A stretch of 64,000 nucleotides of DNA from Microcella sp. (GCF_025808395.1 NZ_CP075524.1:2666001-2730000), one strand, 5' to 3'; shown: positions 1 through 8,201, counted from the first letter of the stretch. The notes: generated by a model from the letters alone, not told the origin. Numbers and translations are program-made.

Positions 1-579
1 GAGGCACCGGTCGCGGCGATCGGCGTCCGCGACGAGCTGCGTCCGGAAGTCCCCGAGGTGGTCCGCACGCTTGCGGATCAGGGCGTCGGCATGACGATGC
101 TCACCGGGGACAACGCCCGCACCGCTCGTGCGCTGGCTGCGCAGGCCGGGATCGCTGATGTGCGCGCGGAGCTGCGCCCTGAGGACAAGGCGACCGCGAT
201 CGGCGAGTTGTCGAAGGCGGGATCGGTCGCGATGATCGGTGACGGCATCAACGACGCCCCGGCCCTGGCGTCCGCGGACATCGGCATCGCGATGGGAGCG
301 ACCGGCTCCGATGCGGCGATCGAGTCTGCGGACGTGGCCTTCACGGGTCATGATCTGCGGCTCATCCCGCGGGCGTTCGATCACGCGCGGCGGGGCCGGC
401 GGATCATCAACCAGAACATCATCCTGTCCCTGCTGATCATCACCGCACTGCTCCCGCTCGCGCTCTTCGGGGTCCTGGGGCTCGCGGCTGTCGTCCTGGT
501 CCACGAGGTCGCGGAGGTCATCGTGATCCTCAACGGCCTGCGCGCCGCACGCACCCGCACACCACGAATGGAAAGCTGA
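1..579 (+). CDS. Metal-transporting P-type ATPase, C-terminal part (cut by window edge)
   Basis: The reading frame is open from base 1, so this is the C-terminal 192 residues of a heavy-metal P1B-type ATPase, an inner-membrane pump that exports divalent soft metals using ATP. Visible are the hinge motif TGDN, the Mg-binding motif GDGINDAP, and the last two membrane segments ending in HEVAEVIVILNGLR, which takes the place of the HEGGT-type motif of cadmium/zinc pumps. The phosphorylation motif (DKTGT), metal-binding domain and start lie outside the window. Its stop overlaps the start of cadD by one base (TGATG), so the two are translationally coupled. With CadD and LspA downstream, a Cd/Zn/Pb exporter (CadA-like) is likely, but substrate specificity cannot be read from this fragment. 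Confidence 0.9.
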   Translation, partial: EAPVAAIGVRDELRPEVPEVVRTLADQGVGMTMLTGDNARTARALAAQAGIADVRAELRPEDKATAIGELSKAGSVAMIGDGINDAPALASADIGIAMGATGSDAAIESADVAFTGHDLRLIPRAFDHARRGRRIINQNIILSLLIITALLPLALFGVLGLAAVVLVHEVAEVIVILNGLRAARTRTPRMES

Positions 580-1187
580 TGCTCGCAACCATCGGGTCGG
601 CGATCGGCCTGTTCGCGGCGACCAACATCGACGACATCGTCGTGCTCACCGTGCTGTTCCTCGCCTCCAGCCGGGGAAAGCCGCGACCGTGGCAGATCGT
701 CGCAGGCCAGTACCTCGGGTTCATCACACTCGTCGTGATCAGCGTGATCGCCGCGCTCGGTCTCACGATCGTCCCGGACGAATGGGTCGGCTTCCTGGGT
801 CTGATCCCGCTCGGCATCGGCATCTGGACGCTCATTCGCGGCCTGCGCCGTAACGGCGACGACGATGATGACGACTCCAAGATCACCGCGGTCGGACTAT
901 GGGGGGTCGCCGGGATCACGATCGCCAACGGGGCCGACAACATCTCCCTCTACACGCCGATCTTCCGCACCAGCTCGCCCGGCGACGTCGCGGTCATGAT
1001 CGTCGTGTTCCTGATCCTCGTCGCCGTCTGGTGCGCTGCCGGGCGACTGATCGGCACCCACAAGGCCGTCACCGAAACGCTCGAACGTGTCGAGCACTGG
1101 CTCGTCCCCGTCGTGTTCATCGGCCTGGGCCTGTTCATCCTCATTGAATCCGGCGTTATCGTCCGTCTCTTCGAGGCCCTCGCATGA
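579..1187 (+). CDS. cadD: CadD-family cadmium resistance transporter
   Basis: This is a 202-residue integral membrane protein of the CadD family, which confers cadmium resistance in Gram-positive bacteria, probably by export. The N-terminus reads MLATIGSAIGLFAATNIDDI, and the pair of acidic residues in the first segment (NIDD) and a second NGADN motif in a later segment are family hallmarks. About six membrane segments are separated by an acidic loop (DDDDDD, around residue 95) that could bind metal. It is coupled at both ends: one base of overlap with the ATPase upstream and an ATGA overlap with lspA downstream. All belong to one metal-resistance operon. Gene family is firm; substrate is inferred from the family. 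Confidence 0.88.
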   Translation: MLATIGSAIGLFAATNIDDIVVLTVLFLASSRGKPRPWQIVAGQYLGFITLVVISVIAALGLTIVPDEWVGFLGLIPLGIGIWTLIRGLRRNGDDDDDDSKITAVGLWGVAGITIANGADNISLYTPIFRTSSPGDVAVMIVVFLILVAVWCAAGRLIGTHKAVTETLERVEHWLVPVVFIGLGLFILIESGVIVRLFEALA

Positions 1188-1714
1188 CCCCGGACACGAA
1201 TACCGACGTTGAGTCGGCATCGGCGTCGGGAGAGCGTCCGCAGAGAGGACGCTGGCGGCTCACTGCCTGGGCGCTTCTGATCGCCGTGGTCGTCGTCGTG
1301 ATCGATCAGGGAACGAAAGTGTGGGCCGAGGCCACCCTGTCGGAGCACGAGCGCATCCCGCTGATCGGCGACCTGTTGGGCCTGCAGCTCGCGTACAACC
1401 CCGGCGCGGCGTTCTCCTTCGGGGAGAGCTTCACCTGGGTGTTCGCTCTCATCGCCGTCGCGGCCACGGCCACCGCGATCGTGTTCGCGTTCCGGGTCCG
1501 ACGCCCCGGGTGGGCGATCGTGATCGGTGCGCTCGGCGGGGCCGCTGCTTCGCACGCCGGCGACCGGCTTTTCCGCCAACCAGGATTCGCCCGGGGGCAC
1601 GTCGTCGACTTCCTCGCCTACGGCAACTGGTTCATCGGGAACCTCGCCGACATCGTGATCGTCACCGCTACGATTGCCGGAGCGCTCCTGATGCTCCGCG
1701 GCACCGAGAACTGA
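1184..1714 (+). CDS. lspA: Accessory signal peptidase II (LspA paralogue)
   Basis: This is a prolipoprotein signal peptidase of 176 residues, an inner-membrane aspartic protease that removes signal peptides from lipid-modified prolipoproteins. Seen: the DQGTK motif in the first membrane segment, YNPGAAF, and the two catalytic aspartates at about D127 (SHAGDR) and D156 (GNLAD), with four predicted membrane segments. The N-terminal 25 residues are a charged cytoplasmic extension. It overlaps cadD by 4 bases (ATGA), so it belongs to the metal operon. A second copy, at 60931-61500, sits in a housekeeping context; the two share the same motifs but differ widely elsewhere. LspA homologues in metal operons are known, for example PbrC in the Cupriavidus lead operon. 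A role in maturing metal-related lipoproteins is an inference. Confidence 0.92.
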   Translation: MTPDTNTDVESASASGERPQRGRWRLTAWALLIAVVVVVIDQGTKVWAEATLSEHERIPLIGDLLGLQLAYNPGAAFSFGESFTWVFALIAVAATATAIVFAFRVRRPGWAIVIGALGGAAASHAGDRLFRQPGFARGHVVDFLAYGNWFIGNLADIVIVTATIAGALLMLRGTEN

Positions 1715-1725
1715 GAGGGCCAACC

Positions 1726-2043
1726 ATGGAGATCACCCTGCAGTACTTCGACGGCTGCCCGAACTGGGAAGTACTCGACCGCCGGCTTGCTGAGCTGCTC
1801 GACGGTCGATCAGATATCCGCGTCACACGACAGTTGGTCGAGACCGCCGAGGACGCCGAGCGCCTCGGATTCCACGGGTCACCGACCGTCCTCGTCGACG
1901 GCGTCGATCCCTTCGCCGACGAGCACACGCCGGTCGGGCTCGCCTGCCGGGTGTTCCGTACCCCTGCCGGGCTGGGAGGCTCTCCGACCGTCGAGCAACT
2001 GTGCGAAGCGATTTCCGGCCCGGCTCTGACGGGTGATGCTTGA
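1726..2043 (+). CDS. Small thioredoxin-fold protein
   Basis: This is a 105-residue protein with a thioredoxin-like fold signature. The N-terminus (MEITLQYFDGCPNW) has a strand followed by a single cysteine in the position of the active site, and GSPTVLVDG is the cis-proline loop of the fold. Two further cysteines lie at about residues 74 and 93. Such proteins are often found next to mercury, cadmium and arsenic genes in actinobacteria. The start at 1726 was chosen because the purine-rich GAGAGG lies about 8 bases upstream and because upstream in-frame sequence is a shadow of lspA. It follows lspA by 11 bases and is probably the last gene of the operon. Whether it is a reductase or a metal-binding protein is not determinable here. 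Confidence 0.8.
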   Translation: MEITLQYFDGCPNWEVLDRRLAELLDGRSDIRVTRQLVETAEDAERLGFHGSPTVLVDGVDPFADEHTPVGLACRVFRTPAGLGGSPTVEQLCEAISGPALTGDA

Positions 2044-2307
2044 TCAGGGGTGGGTGGAGCGGAGAGCCGGGTAATCGGACCACTCGCCACCGGCGAGACG
2101 CGACCATGAGGCAGCGGATGCCGTCGTGATGCCGAGGAGATCCGAGACGATCCGGGGATGCAGTTGCCGGGTGAGCTCGATGAGCGCTGTCGTGCGGGCG
2201 CTCCCGGCAAGCAGGCCTTCGGCGCGAAGGCTACGGCTGAGCGGCCCCGGGGTGAGGTGACGGCCCGGGTTCCGGCCGGGGAAGGGCCATCCCTGGGGAT
2301 GCCTCAT
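2044..2307 (-). pseudogene. Remnant of the C-terminus of a plasmid-type site-specific integrase
   Basis: On the minus strand, a frame ending with a stop at 2044 encodes a tail of the type found at the C-terminus of actinobacterial tyrosine-recombinase-like integrases: GRNPGRHLTPGPLSRSL, then a helix resembling LLGITTASAASWSRLAG, then WSDYPALR. Those proteins are normally several hundred residues, and nothing recognisable continues beyond about 2307, so only the last 80 or so residues remain. It is convergent with the thioredoxin-like gene, and the stops are adjacent. Family assignment rests on remembered pattern (tail helix followed by WxxY) and is moderately secure. It marks the area as former mobile DNA. 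Confidence 0.5.
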
Positions 2308-2357
2308 GGATGCGTCGACGAGGTTGACTATCGCATTCGCGAGGATTTCGGGGAGTT

Positions 2358-2440
2358 CGATAGGAAACTGGCGTTGGCGCGGCTGGCGGTCGAGCGACTA
2401 AGCGACTAAGTGGCCGCTTCCGGGGGAAGCTTCGACTGAG
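2358..2440 (+). repeat. Decayed partial copy of the DUF1508 gene segment
   Basis: The stretch beginning TAGGAAACTGGCGTTGGCGC closely repeats the segment at about 2708-2785 inside the downstream DUF1508 gene (GAGGAAACTGGCGTTGGCGC), including the following GAGCGAC, AAGTGGCCGC and GGGGAAGCTTCGACT words. It has small indels, including a duplicated AGCGACTA, and in-frame stops, so it is not coding. It is best explained as a duplicated and decayed piece of the same gene. Confidence 0.6.
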
Positions 2441-2521
2441 CGTTCGCACTTGAAACTAGCGGCCCTACTTCATCCAAGAGGTACTCTCGGCTGCGATGGC
2501 GAATGGAGGGCTGAGACGATT

Positions 2522-2845
2522 ATGGCGATGCGATTCTACGTCGGCAACAACACGAGTGGTGACCCAAGTTGGTGGCTGTTCGGAGCAAACGACGAAATGG
2601 CCGCTTGGGCTGGGGAGACTTTCGCTTCGGAGTCGAACGCCAGGAGGGCAGCACTCGCGTTCAAAGCGGGCGCTGCCACGGCAAGTTACGAGGTCTACGC
2701 CGACACCGGAGGAAACTGGCGTTGGCGCGCGCGGCGGGCGAGCGACAAAGTGGCCGCCTCCGGGGAAAGCTTCGACTCGAAGTCCAACGCGGAGCGGGCC
2801 GCTGTGAACGTGAGAGACAACGCACGATATGCGCCTGGGCCCTAA
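2522..2845 (+). CDS. DUF1508 (YegP-like) protein with two tandem repeats
   Basis: This is a 107-residue protein with two copies of the DUF1508 (YegP) repeat. The second is the clearer: a YEVY strand, GGNWRWRARRAS, then ASGESFDSKSNAERA. The first copy reads DPSWWLFGANDE, then AGETFASESNARRA. YegP-type proteins are small, abundant beta-alpha proteins of unknown function, often on plasmids or stress islands. The ATG at 2522 was chosen because the conserved part starts immediately after it (FYVGNN); an alternative in-frame start at 2450 adds 24 unconserved residues. There is no clear operon partner. Confidence 0.65.
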   Translation: MAMRFYVGNNTSGDPSWWLFGANDEMAAWAGETFASESNARRAALAFKAGAATASYEVYADTGGNWRWRARRASDKVAASGESFDSKSNAERAAVNVRDNARYAPGP

Positions 2846-3042
2846 CGCTGGCACCTACTGCGCTCATGGCATCGGGTTTGAAGCCCCGAGGCCCAACTAA
2901 GAGATCTTCTCGATTGCGGCTGTGGCACCATGCTCTGAAGGTCTAAATGTTTCTTTGGCCATTTATGTTTCGATAGTTGCGACCATGTTGGTAGCCGTTT
3001 TCGGGAGAATTTGCCGTCCATAGAACCCGGGGCGATTCCGTA

Positions 3043-3402
3043 TTCGACTCTCAGCCGCTTCGGATCCACGATCGTGGCCCTCGCCGTCGAGACCGCCGCG
3101 CATCAGGTTCGTGCTGTAGAAATGTAGACATGATGCTCAAGACGCTGGCCGAGTGGGACGATCAGCAGGTGTCAAAATTGGACTTGTTCGGTACCTTCTC
3201 CGAGGAGCACGGCCTGGACACGGCCGCCTCCGATCAGACCGTCGCCGACACTGCCACGACCACTCGGATCGGGGAAGATGTCGCCGAGGGGAATGCGATG
3301 CAAGTACGGGGCACCTCGATGTTTTGCGTGGACGGCGAAAAGCGCGAGCTGAACTCCCTCACCGATGTCACCGATGTTCTCAGCCGCGCCATCGCCAACT
3401 GA
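3043..3402 (+). pseudogene. Degenerate DsbA-like thiol oxidoreductase
   Basis: Two pieces of a DsbA-family sequence lie in different frames. Near 3060-3116 the frame reads FGSTIVALAVETAAHQ, matching the conserved helix of DsbA (compare STTAALAVEAAAQQG in the intact gene at 8865). It then meets a stop, and from 3130 a shifted frame gives LFGTFSEEHGLDTAASDQ, VAEGNAMQVRGTSMFCVDGE and LTDVTDVLSRAIAN. These correspond to the C-terminal half, with VRGTSMFCVDG in place of V-GTPTFFVDG, so the cis-proline is lost. The CxxC half is missing. It is therefore a truncated, frameshifted relic. Its 3' end overlaps the first start codon proposed for lnt. Confidence 0.65.
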
Positions 3403-5014
3403 CACGGCCCACCCCCCAGCAGTGACGGCCCTTGCCCGCCCCCTGCTGCCATGGTGGGCGGCTGTGCTGGTCTCGGCTGTCGCGGGGTTCTCGTTGGATC
3501 TGGCGACCCCCGCGGTTGGGTGGTGGCCGCTCACTTTCGTCAGCGTCACCCTCGCCCTGATGACACTGATCGGCCGCAGCGCCGGTGGGGCGATGCTGGT
3601 CGGTACCGTATATGGCGTCGTGTTTTACGCCACCCACTTGGTGTGGGTCGGCGTCTACCTCGGCCCGGTCCCCTGGGTCGCTCTCGCGGGCCTAGAAGCC
3701 GTCCTGTTCGGATTCGGCGCGATCCCGATCGCGCTCGCCTACCAGTGGAGCGCACGCTACCGGGAGCGGGGCACTGTGCAGCTGGTCGCAGTTCCCGCGC
3801 TGATCGGCGGGTTGTGGACGGCCAGGGAAGTGGTGATGGGTGCATGGCCGTATACGGGGTTCCCGTGGGCCCGGCTCGGGATGACTCAAGTCGACGGGCC
3901 GTTCCCGGAGGTAGCGTCCTGGACCGGCGTCACCGGGCTGTCGTTTCTCATTGCGGTTGGGTGCGCCGCCCTTCTGCAGTGGGGCCGCGCAGGCGGCATC
4001 CACCACCCGGCCAGCGCGCTACCCGCCGCCGTGATTGGGATGGGTCTGCTGCTAGTGCCGGCGTTCCCCACCAGCGACGCCGGATCGTTTCAGGTTGGGT
4101 GGGTGCAGGGGAACGGACCCACCGGTTACTTTGACGACCGCTCATCTGGTGACGTGCTCACCGCGCAGACCGCCGCGACCGTACCCGTCCTCGGGCAACC
4201 TATGGACCTACTGGTGTGGCCGGAAGGCAGCGTCGACAGTGACCCGCTCCAGGACCGCCGCACCGCGGCGGCGCTCGACGAGCTGACCGCTAGGGCGGGC
4301 GCCCCTGTGTTGGTGAATGCCGCCACCGCCCGAGGGGGCAACGTGTTCAACACCTCGATTCTGTGGACCCAAGGCGACGTGGGGCGGCAGCTGCACGACA
4401 AGGTAAACCCGGTCCCGTTTGGAGAATATGTACCCGACCGCTGGTTTTACGAACTTCTCGCCCCCGACCTGATCGGTCTCATCCAACGCGAATACACCCC
4501 CGGCACGAACCCGCCCGCTGTCACCGTGAACGGAATCGGGGTGGGATTGGCGATTTGCTTCGACGTGATCTACGACTCTGTGATCTGGGAGGGTGCCCGT
4601 CAGGGTGCGCAGGTGTACGTGTTCCAAACGAACAATGCTGACTTCCGCGGCACCGACGAGAACCTCCAACAGCTCGCCTTCGCGCGCATGCGCGCGATCG
4701 AGACTGGCCGCTCCGTCGTCAACGTCTCCACCGTGGGCACCAGCCAGGTCATTGCCCCCGACGGCACCACTATCGCCTCCGCCGGAGTGGACATTGCCGC
4801 CGCTGCCGTGACAACCGTCCCCTTGCGCACCGGACTGACCCCCGCCAGCATCCTTGGACCTGCGATCACCACCGGAATCACCCTCATGGCGATCGGCGGA
4901 CTGATGGTGTTCGGCATCCTGCACCGCATCCCACGCCCGAATGCCTCGACCCCGAGAAGACGAATCGCACGCCCGCACCCGATGCTCGGTCTCTCGACGG
5001 AATCGACCTGCTGA
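3365..5014 (+). CDS. lnt: Apolipoprotein N-acyltransferase
   Basis: This is a 549-residue Lnt, the inner-membrane enzyme that N-acylates the lipid-modified cysteine of lipoproteins, the third step of lipoprotein maturation. About six N-terminal membrane segments (residues 25-230) include the WVGVYLG and TGFPWARLG loops. The C-terminal carbon-nitrogen hydrolase domain shows all three catalytic residues: Glu in LLVWPEGS, Lys in DKVNPVPFGEYVP and Cys in AICFDVIYD. A final membrane segment is near residue 510. Start choice is uncertain: ATG 3365 overlaps the dsbA relic, and GTG 3422 (VTALARPLLPWW) lies just before the first membrane segment and is equally plausible. Actinobacteria usually have one Lnt elsewhere in the genome, so this island copy beside an accessory lspA is notable. 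Confidence 0.92.
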   Translation: MSPMFSAAPSPTDTAHPPAVTALARPLLPWWAAVLVSAVAGFSLDLATPAVGWWPLTFVSVTLALMTLIGRSAGGAMLVGTVYGVVFYATHLVWVGVYLGPVPWVALAGLEAVLFGFGAIPIALAYQWSARYRERGTVQLVAVPALIGGLWTAREVVMGAWPYTGFPWARLGMTQVDGPFPEVASWTGVTGLSFLIAVGCAALLQWGRAGGIHHPASALPAAVIGMGLLLVPAFPTSDAGSFQVGWVQGNGPTGYFDDRSSGDVLTAQTAATVPVLGQPMDLLVWPEGSVDSDPLQDRRTAAALDELTARAGAPVLVNAATARGGNVFNTSILWTQGDVGRQLHDKVNPVPFGEYVPDRWFYELLAPDLIGLIQREYTPGTNPPAVTVNGIGVGLAICFDVIYDSVIWEGARQGAQVYVFQTNNADFRGTDENLQQLAFARMRAIETGRSVVNVSTVGTSQVIAPDGTTIASAGVDIAAAAVTTVPLRTGLTPASILGPAITTGITLMAIGGLMVFGILHRIPRPNASTPRRRIARPHPMLGLSTESTC

Positions 5015-5265
5015 CCTAGTTTGCAGCGCCCAGGCAGGTTGTACAGCCGTGTGATGGGTGGGGCCTTGCTGATCGCAGGCCCAATGCCCCTGCTCACGTG
5101 CCACTGAACGACGGAATCTTGTTCGAAAGTGCTGGTACTTGCGTCGACCGATGCCTGAAAACTGAAGGCGGCTGGAAGATCGCCCATGGAGCGGCAGGGC
5201 GTGAGGAACGAATCGGTGACAACTGATCGTTAGTGCCGCAGGGCTCTGACGGGAAGGATGTCATC

Positions 5266-5571
5266 ATGCCCAGTCCCTATCCCAGAGAGTTCCGCGAGGA
5301 CGTCGTCGCGGTCGCCCGACGCCGCGAAAGCGGCGTCACGCTCAAACAGATCGCCACTGATTTCGGTATCAGCGAAGCGACGTTGCAGAACTGGTTGCGC
5401 CAAGCCGACATTGAAGAAGGCAACCGCCCCGGTCAAACGGCCGACGAGGCAAGCGAGATGCGAGAGTTGCGTCGCCGGAATCGTCTCCTCGAGCAGGAGA
5501 ACGAGGTCCTGCGCAAGGCTGCGGCGTATCTGTCGCAGGCGAATCTGAAACTCGGTGGCTCCCCAAAATGA
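5266..5571 (+). CDS. IS3-family transposase OrfA (DNA-binding subunit), copy 1
   Basis: This is a protein of about 101 residues with an N-terminal helix-turn-helix of the IS3 OrfA type (PREFREDVVAVAR, then LKQIATDFGISEATLQNWLR) and a C-terminal leucine zipper (LRRRNRLLEQENEVLRKAAA). It binds the terminal repeats. The ATG at 5266 has GGGAAGGA about 10 bases upstream and is preferred; a GTG at 5233 would add 11 residues. The stop overlaps orfB by ATGA next to a CCAAAATGA run. OrfB is in the -1 frame, so either translational coupling or -1 frameshifting on the A run could give OrfB or an OrfAB fusion. Confidence 0.9.
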   Translation: MPSPYPREFREDVVAVARRRESGVTLKQIATDFGISEATLQNWLRQADIEEGNRPGQTADEASEMRELRRRNRLLEQENEVLRKAAAYLSQANLKLGGSPK

Positions 5572-6446
5572 TCTACCCGCTCGTTGCTGAGCTCGCCGAA
5601 GCGGGGATCCCTGTGACGGTGTCGTGCCGGGTCTTGAAGCTCGCCCGCCAGCCCTACTACCGGTGGAGAAAGGATCCCGTCCGGGATGCGGACGTGGTGC
5701 GCGCGTATCGGATCAATGCGCTCCACGACGCCCACGCTGAAGACCCGACGTTCGGCTATCGATATCTCGCTGACGAGGCCCGTAGGGCGGGCTGGCGGAT
5801 GAGCCGGCGGACGGCGTGGAAGTTGTGTTCCCAGGCCGGGATTCTCTCCTCGGCACAGCGACGCAGGCGCGGCAAAGGCAAGAAGGTTGGCCCGCCGGTG
5901 TTCGACGATCACGTGCAGCGCGTGTTCCGTGCGGACGCTCCGAACCGCCTATGGCTGACCGACATCACCGAGCACCGCACGATGGCCGAGGGCAAGCTCT
6001 ATTGCTGCGCGATCAAGGATGTGTTCTCGAACAAGATCGTCGGCTACTCCATCAGCGAGCGAATGACGGCGAAGCTTGCCGTCGACGCTCTGCGCAATGC
6101 CGTCGCCCGACGCGGGGACGTCGCGGGCTGCATTCTGCATGCCGATAGGGGCAGCCAGTTTCGCAGTCGAGCGATGGCCAGGGAGTTGCGCCGTCACGAC
6201 ATGGTCGGCTCGATGGGTCGCGTCGGTGCCGCCGGGGACAACGCAGCGATGGAGAGCTTCTGGTCGCTGCTGCAAACGAACGTCCTCAACCAGCAACGGT
6301 GGGCGACAAGGCAAGAGCTGCGCCTGGCGATCGTGGTCTGGATCGAGCGGAAGTATCACCGGCAACGCGCCCAGGACACTCTCGGAGGGTTGACCCCGAT
6401 CGAGTTCGAAGCGAAGCTAACCGAGTCGCGATCCTTCGCGGCCTAA
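5568..6446 (+). CDS. IS3-family transposase OrfB (DDE catalytic subunit), copy 1
   Basis: This is a 292-residue integrase-core transposase. After an N-terminal HTH_21-type region (DPTFGYRYLADEARRAGW) comes the rve domain with the DDE triad: Asp in RLWLTDITEHRT, Asp in ILHADRGSQF and Glu in NAAMESFWSLLQTNVL. The C-terminus has the IS3 family end PIEFEAKL. No stops or frameshifts are seen, so it should be functional. It overlaps orfA by 4 bases in the -1 frame. Confidence 0.95.
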   Translation: MIYPLVAELAEAGIPVTVSCRVLKLARQPYYRWRKDPVRDADVVRAYRINALHDAHAEDPTFGYRYLADEARRAGWRMSRRTAWKLCSQAGILSSAQRRRRGKGKKVGPPVFDDHVQRVFRADAPNRLWLTDITEHRTMAEGKLYCCAIKDVFSNKIVGYSISERMTAKLAVDALRNAVARRGDVAGCILHADRGSQFRSRAMARELRRHDMVGSMGRVGAAGDNAAMESFWSLLQTNVLNQQRWATRQELRLAIVVWIERKYHRQRAQDTLGGLTPIEFEAKLTESRSFAA

Positions 6447-6577
6447 ACCGAACCTGTCACCGATTCGTTCCTCACGCCCGCACGCGTCCAATCGCGATCA
6501 AGAGGTGTCGAGCGTAGTGACGCTCCTATTGGCGATTCCCACCCTGGAAACCAGGGAAAAAACCGAACGTGCGGGAT

Positions 6578-7587
6578 CTAGTTGCCAGTACTGCCGCTGA
6601 CTGTGGGGGATTGGGAACCACGAACGAGTGCTGGCACCAGCCGCACGAATAGCACCATGACGACAAGCTCTACGAGAGTCTGGGTGACGACGGCCAGCGG
6701 AGCGATAGCCAGCTCCACGGGGAGCGCGAGGGCAAGTGGGAGTACGACAAGTGAGTTTCGGGTCACACCACTGAAGATCACTGCTCCCGTGCCCGGAGTG
6801 TCGAGCTTTGCAACCCGGCTCGCACCGACTCCCACGAGGAGCATGATGATCGCGAAACCCGCGTACAGCGGCAGCAACCTGAGAAGCGTGAGCGCCTCGC
6901 TACCGACTGCGGCGATCTGAGATCCGATGATCACGGCGAGGGTCAGCATCATGAGGGGTACCATCGCCGCCGCCATCACCTCTTCGATTCGGCGACCGAT
7001 CGCAAAGCGACGAGCAATGGCTTGCACGTAGGCCGCCCCGACGAGCGGAATGACAATCAGAACGACGAACGCCTCGACGAAAGGCTCGATCTCTACCAGT
7101 CCGGTGAGGTCCGGGCCGGCGATCACCAAGAGATAAAGCGGCAGCAACATGATCTGCAAAAGCATCAGCAATGGCGTAGCTGCCAACAATCGAGCTTTCG
7201 ATCCCCCCGCTAAACCAGTGAAGACGATGACGTAGTCGACGCACGGCGTGAGCAGCACCAGCAGCAGCCCGAAAAACAGCCCCTGGTCATCTTCCACAAA
7301 CCGAGATAGCCCAAACACAACAATCGGAACGACGACAAAGTTGACGACCACCACAGTGCTGAGGAACTTCCAGTCACGAAAGGCCCTACCGAGCTCGATG
7401 ATCGGCACGCCAAGGAAGGTCGCGAAGAGGAGAAGAGCAAGCACCGGGTTCGTCGCGTCTCGAGGACTGGCGCGACGCCCGGCGTGACAAGTCCGATGAT
7501 GCCCCCGACAGCGATCGCCAACAGATAGAGCGCGACCTGATGTGAGTCCCACCAAGAGATCACGCGGCGTAGCGACACGGTGGTCAC
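6578..7587 (-). pseudogene. ACR3/bile-acid-symporter-type arsenite efflux gene, interrupted by a frameshift
   Basis: The protein is a roughly 10-segment transporter of the bile acid:Na+ symporter superfamily in the ACR3 arsenite-efflux branch. It has the family words NPVLALLLFATFLGVP, LLTPCVDYVIVFTGLAGG (with the conserved cysteine) and GVTRNSLVVLPLALALP. The gene starts at GTG 7587, overlapping the VKOR stop by 4 bases, and the first 37 or so residues (VSLRRVISWWDSHQ... VTPGVAPVLE) are in one frame. The rest (ATNPVLALL...) is in another. The frames meet at about 7456-7460, where one base appears to be missing. This is either a true inactivating deletion or an assembly error; the remainder is intact and well conserved, which favours a recent event. 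Confidence 0.8.
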
Positions 7588-8201
7588 ATCACGAAAACGT
7601 AGGGAAACCGCACGACGATCGTCACGACGATGAGCGCGTAGTTCGCGACGATGACGGCCACCACATACGGCTTGAGGGCGAGACCAAGAGTGCGCGTCGC
7701 TCCTCCGCTCCACTGCCCGTTGGCCATCGTGACCACCAGGGCGGCCCACCACAGAGGAATTGTCGCCGCCCACACCACCAAGCAGTAAGGGCACAGCACT
7801 CCGATGACGAATGCGCTCTGCACGAACAGCCAGGTGACGAAGGCCCACGCTCCGAACAACCCCAGAACTACGATTCGCCAAAACCACGGCGCGAACCTGG
7901 CACCAGCAAGCAACGCGAGGCCGACCACGATCGGGGCGACGAAACCCGCCACCCCGATCACAGGGTTCGGAAATCCGAGCAGAGATGCCTGCCAACGGTC
8001 GAAGAGAGCACCGCACGACACGAAGGGGCTGATGTCACACGCAAGAGCCTCCTGCGGGTTCTGCAAAGAACGAACCCGCTCGATCAACAGTGCGGTCGAT
8101 GCCAACCAGCCGATCGCTCCACCAATGATCAACAAGATTGACAATGGAAGCCATGAGCGCACGTCGCTCGCGGCTCGAACATCAGCCTGAAGATCGACCA
8201 T
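7584..8201 (-). CDS. Vitamin K epoxide reductase (VKOR) family protein
   Basis: This is a 205-residue membrane protein of the VKOR family, the actinobacterial counterpart of DsbB: it reoxidises a periplasmic DsbA-like protein and passes electrons to menaquinone. Both cysteine pairs are visible: the loop pair C55 and C63 (ACDISPFVSCG) and the quinone-side C137-x-x-C140 (CPYC). A conserved PNPVIGVAGF motif and about five membrane segments also fit. The ATG at 8201 is preferred because upstream in-frame sequence lacks VKOR features. It overlaps the downstream arsenite transporter by GTGA and is divergent from a DUF6153-like gene and a dsbA, its natural partner. Confidence in the family is high; the electron acceptor is inferred. 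Confidence 0.9.
   Translation of the reverse strand: MVDLQADVRAASDVRSWLPLSILLIIGGAIGWLASTALLIERVRSLQNPQEALACDISPFVSCGALFDRWQASLLGFPNPVIGVAGFVAPIVVGLALLAGARFAPWFWRIVVLGLFGAWAFVTWLFVQSAFVIGVLCPYCLVVWAATIPLWWAALVVTMANGQWSGGATRTLGLALKPYVVAVIVANYALIVVTIVVRFPYVFVM

Larger units (their letters stand above)
5197..6479 (+). mobile_element. IS3-family insertion sequence, copy 1 (intact, 1283 bp)
   Basis: This is a complete element bounded by 25-bp perfect inverted repeats beginning GGGCGTGAGG at 5197 and ending CCTCACGCCC at 6479. A 3-bp direct repeat GCA flanks it (5194-5196 and 6480-6482), the expected target duplication for this family. It carries orfA and orfB in overlapping frames. A second copy of the same length and apparently the same sequence lies at 58024-59306 in the same orientation. 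The intact genes, perfect ends and identity of the copies indicate recent activity. Confidence 0.95.

Noticed and set aside
5015..5196. Minus-strand frame upstream of IS copy 1 as a transposase end
   Set aside because: The sequence (QWHVSRGIGPAISKAPPI) has no recognisable family pattern; left unassigned.
6542..6562. CCCTGG-AAA-CCAGGG hairpin followed by six As as a terminator
   Set aside because: On the plus strand it is followed by As, not Ts, and on the minus strand the T run comes before the stem; it does not fit an intrinsic terminator for the neighbouring arsenite gene.
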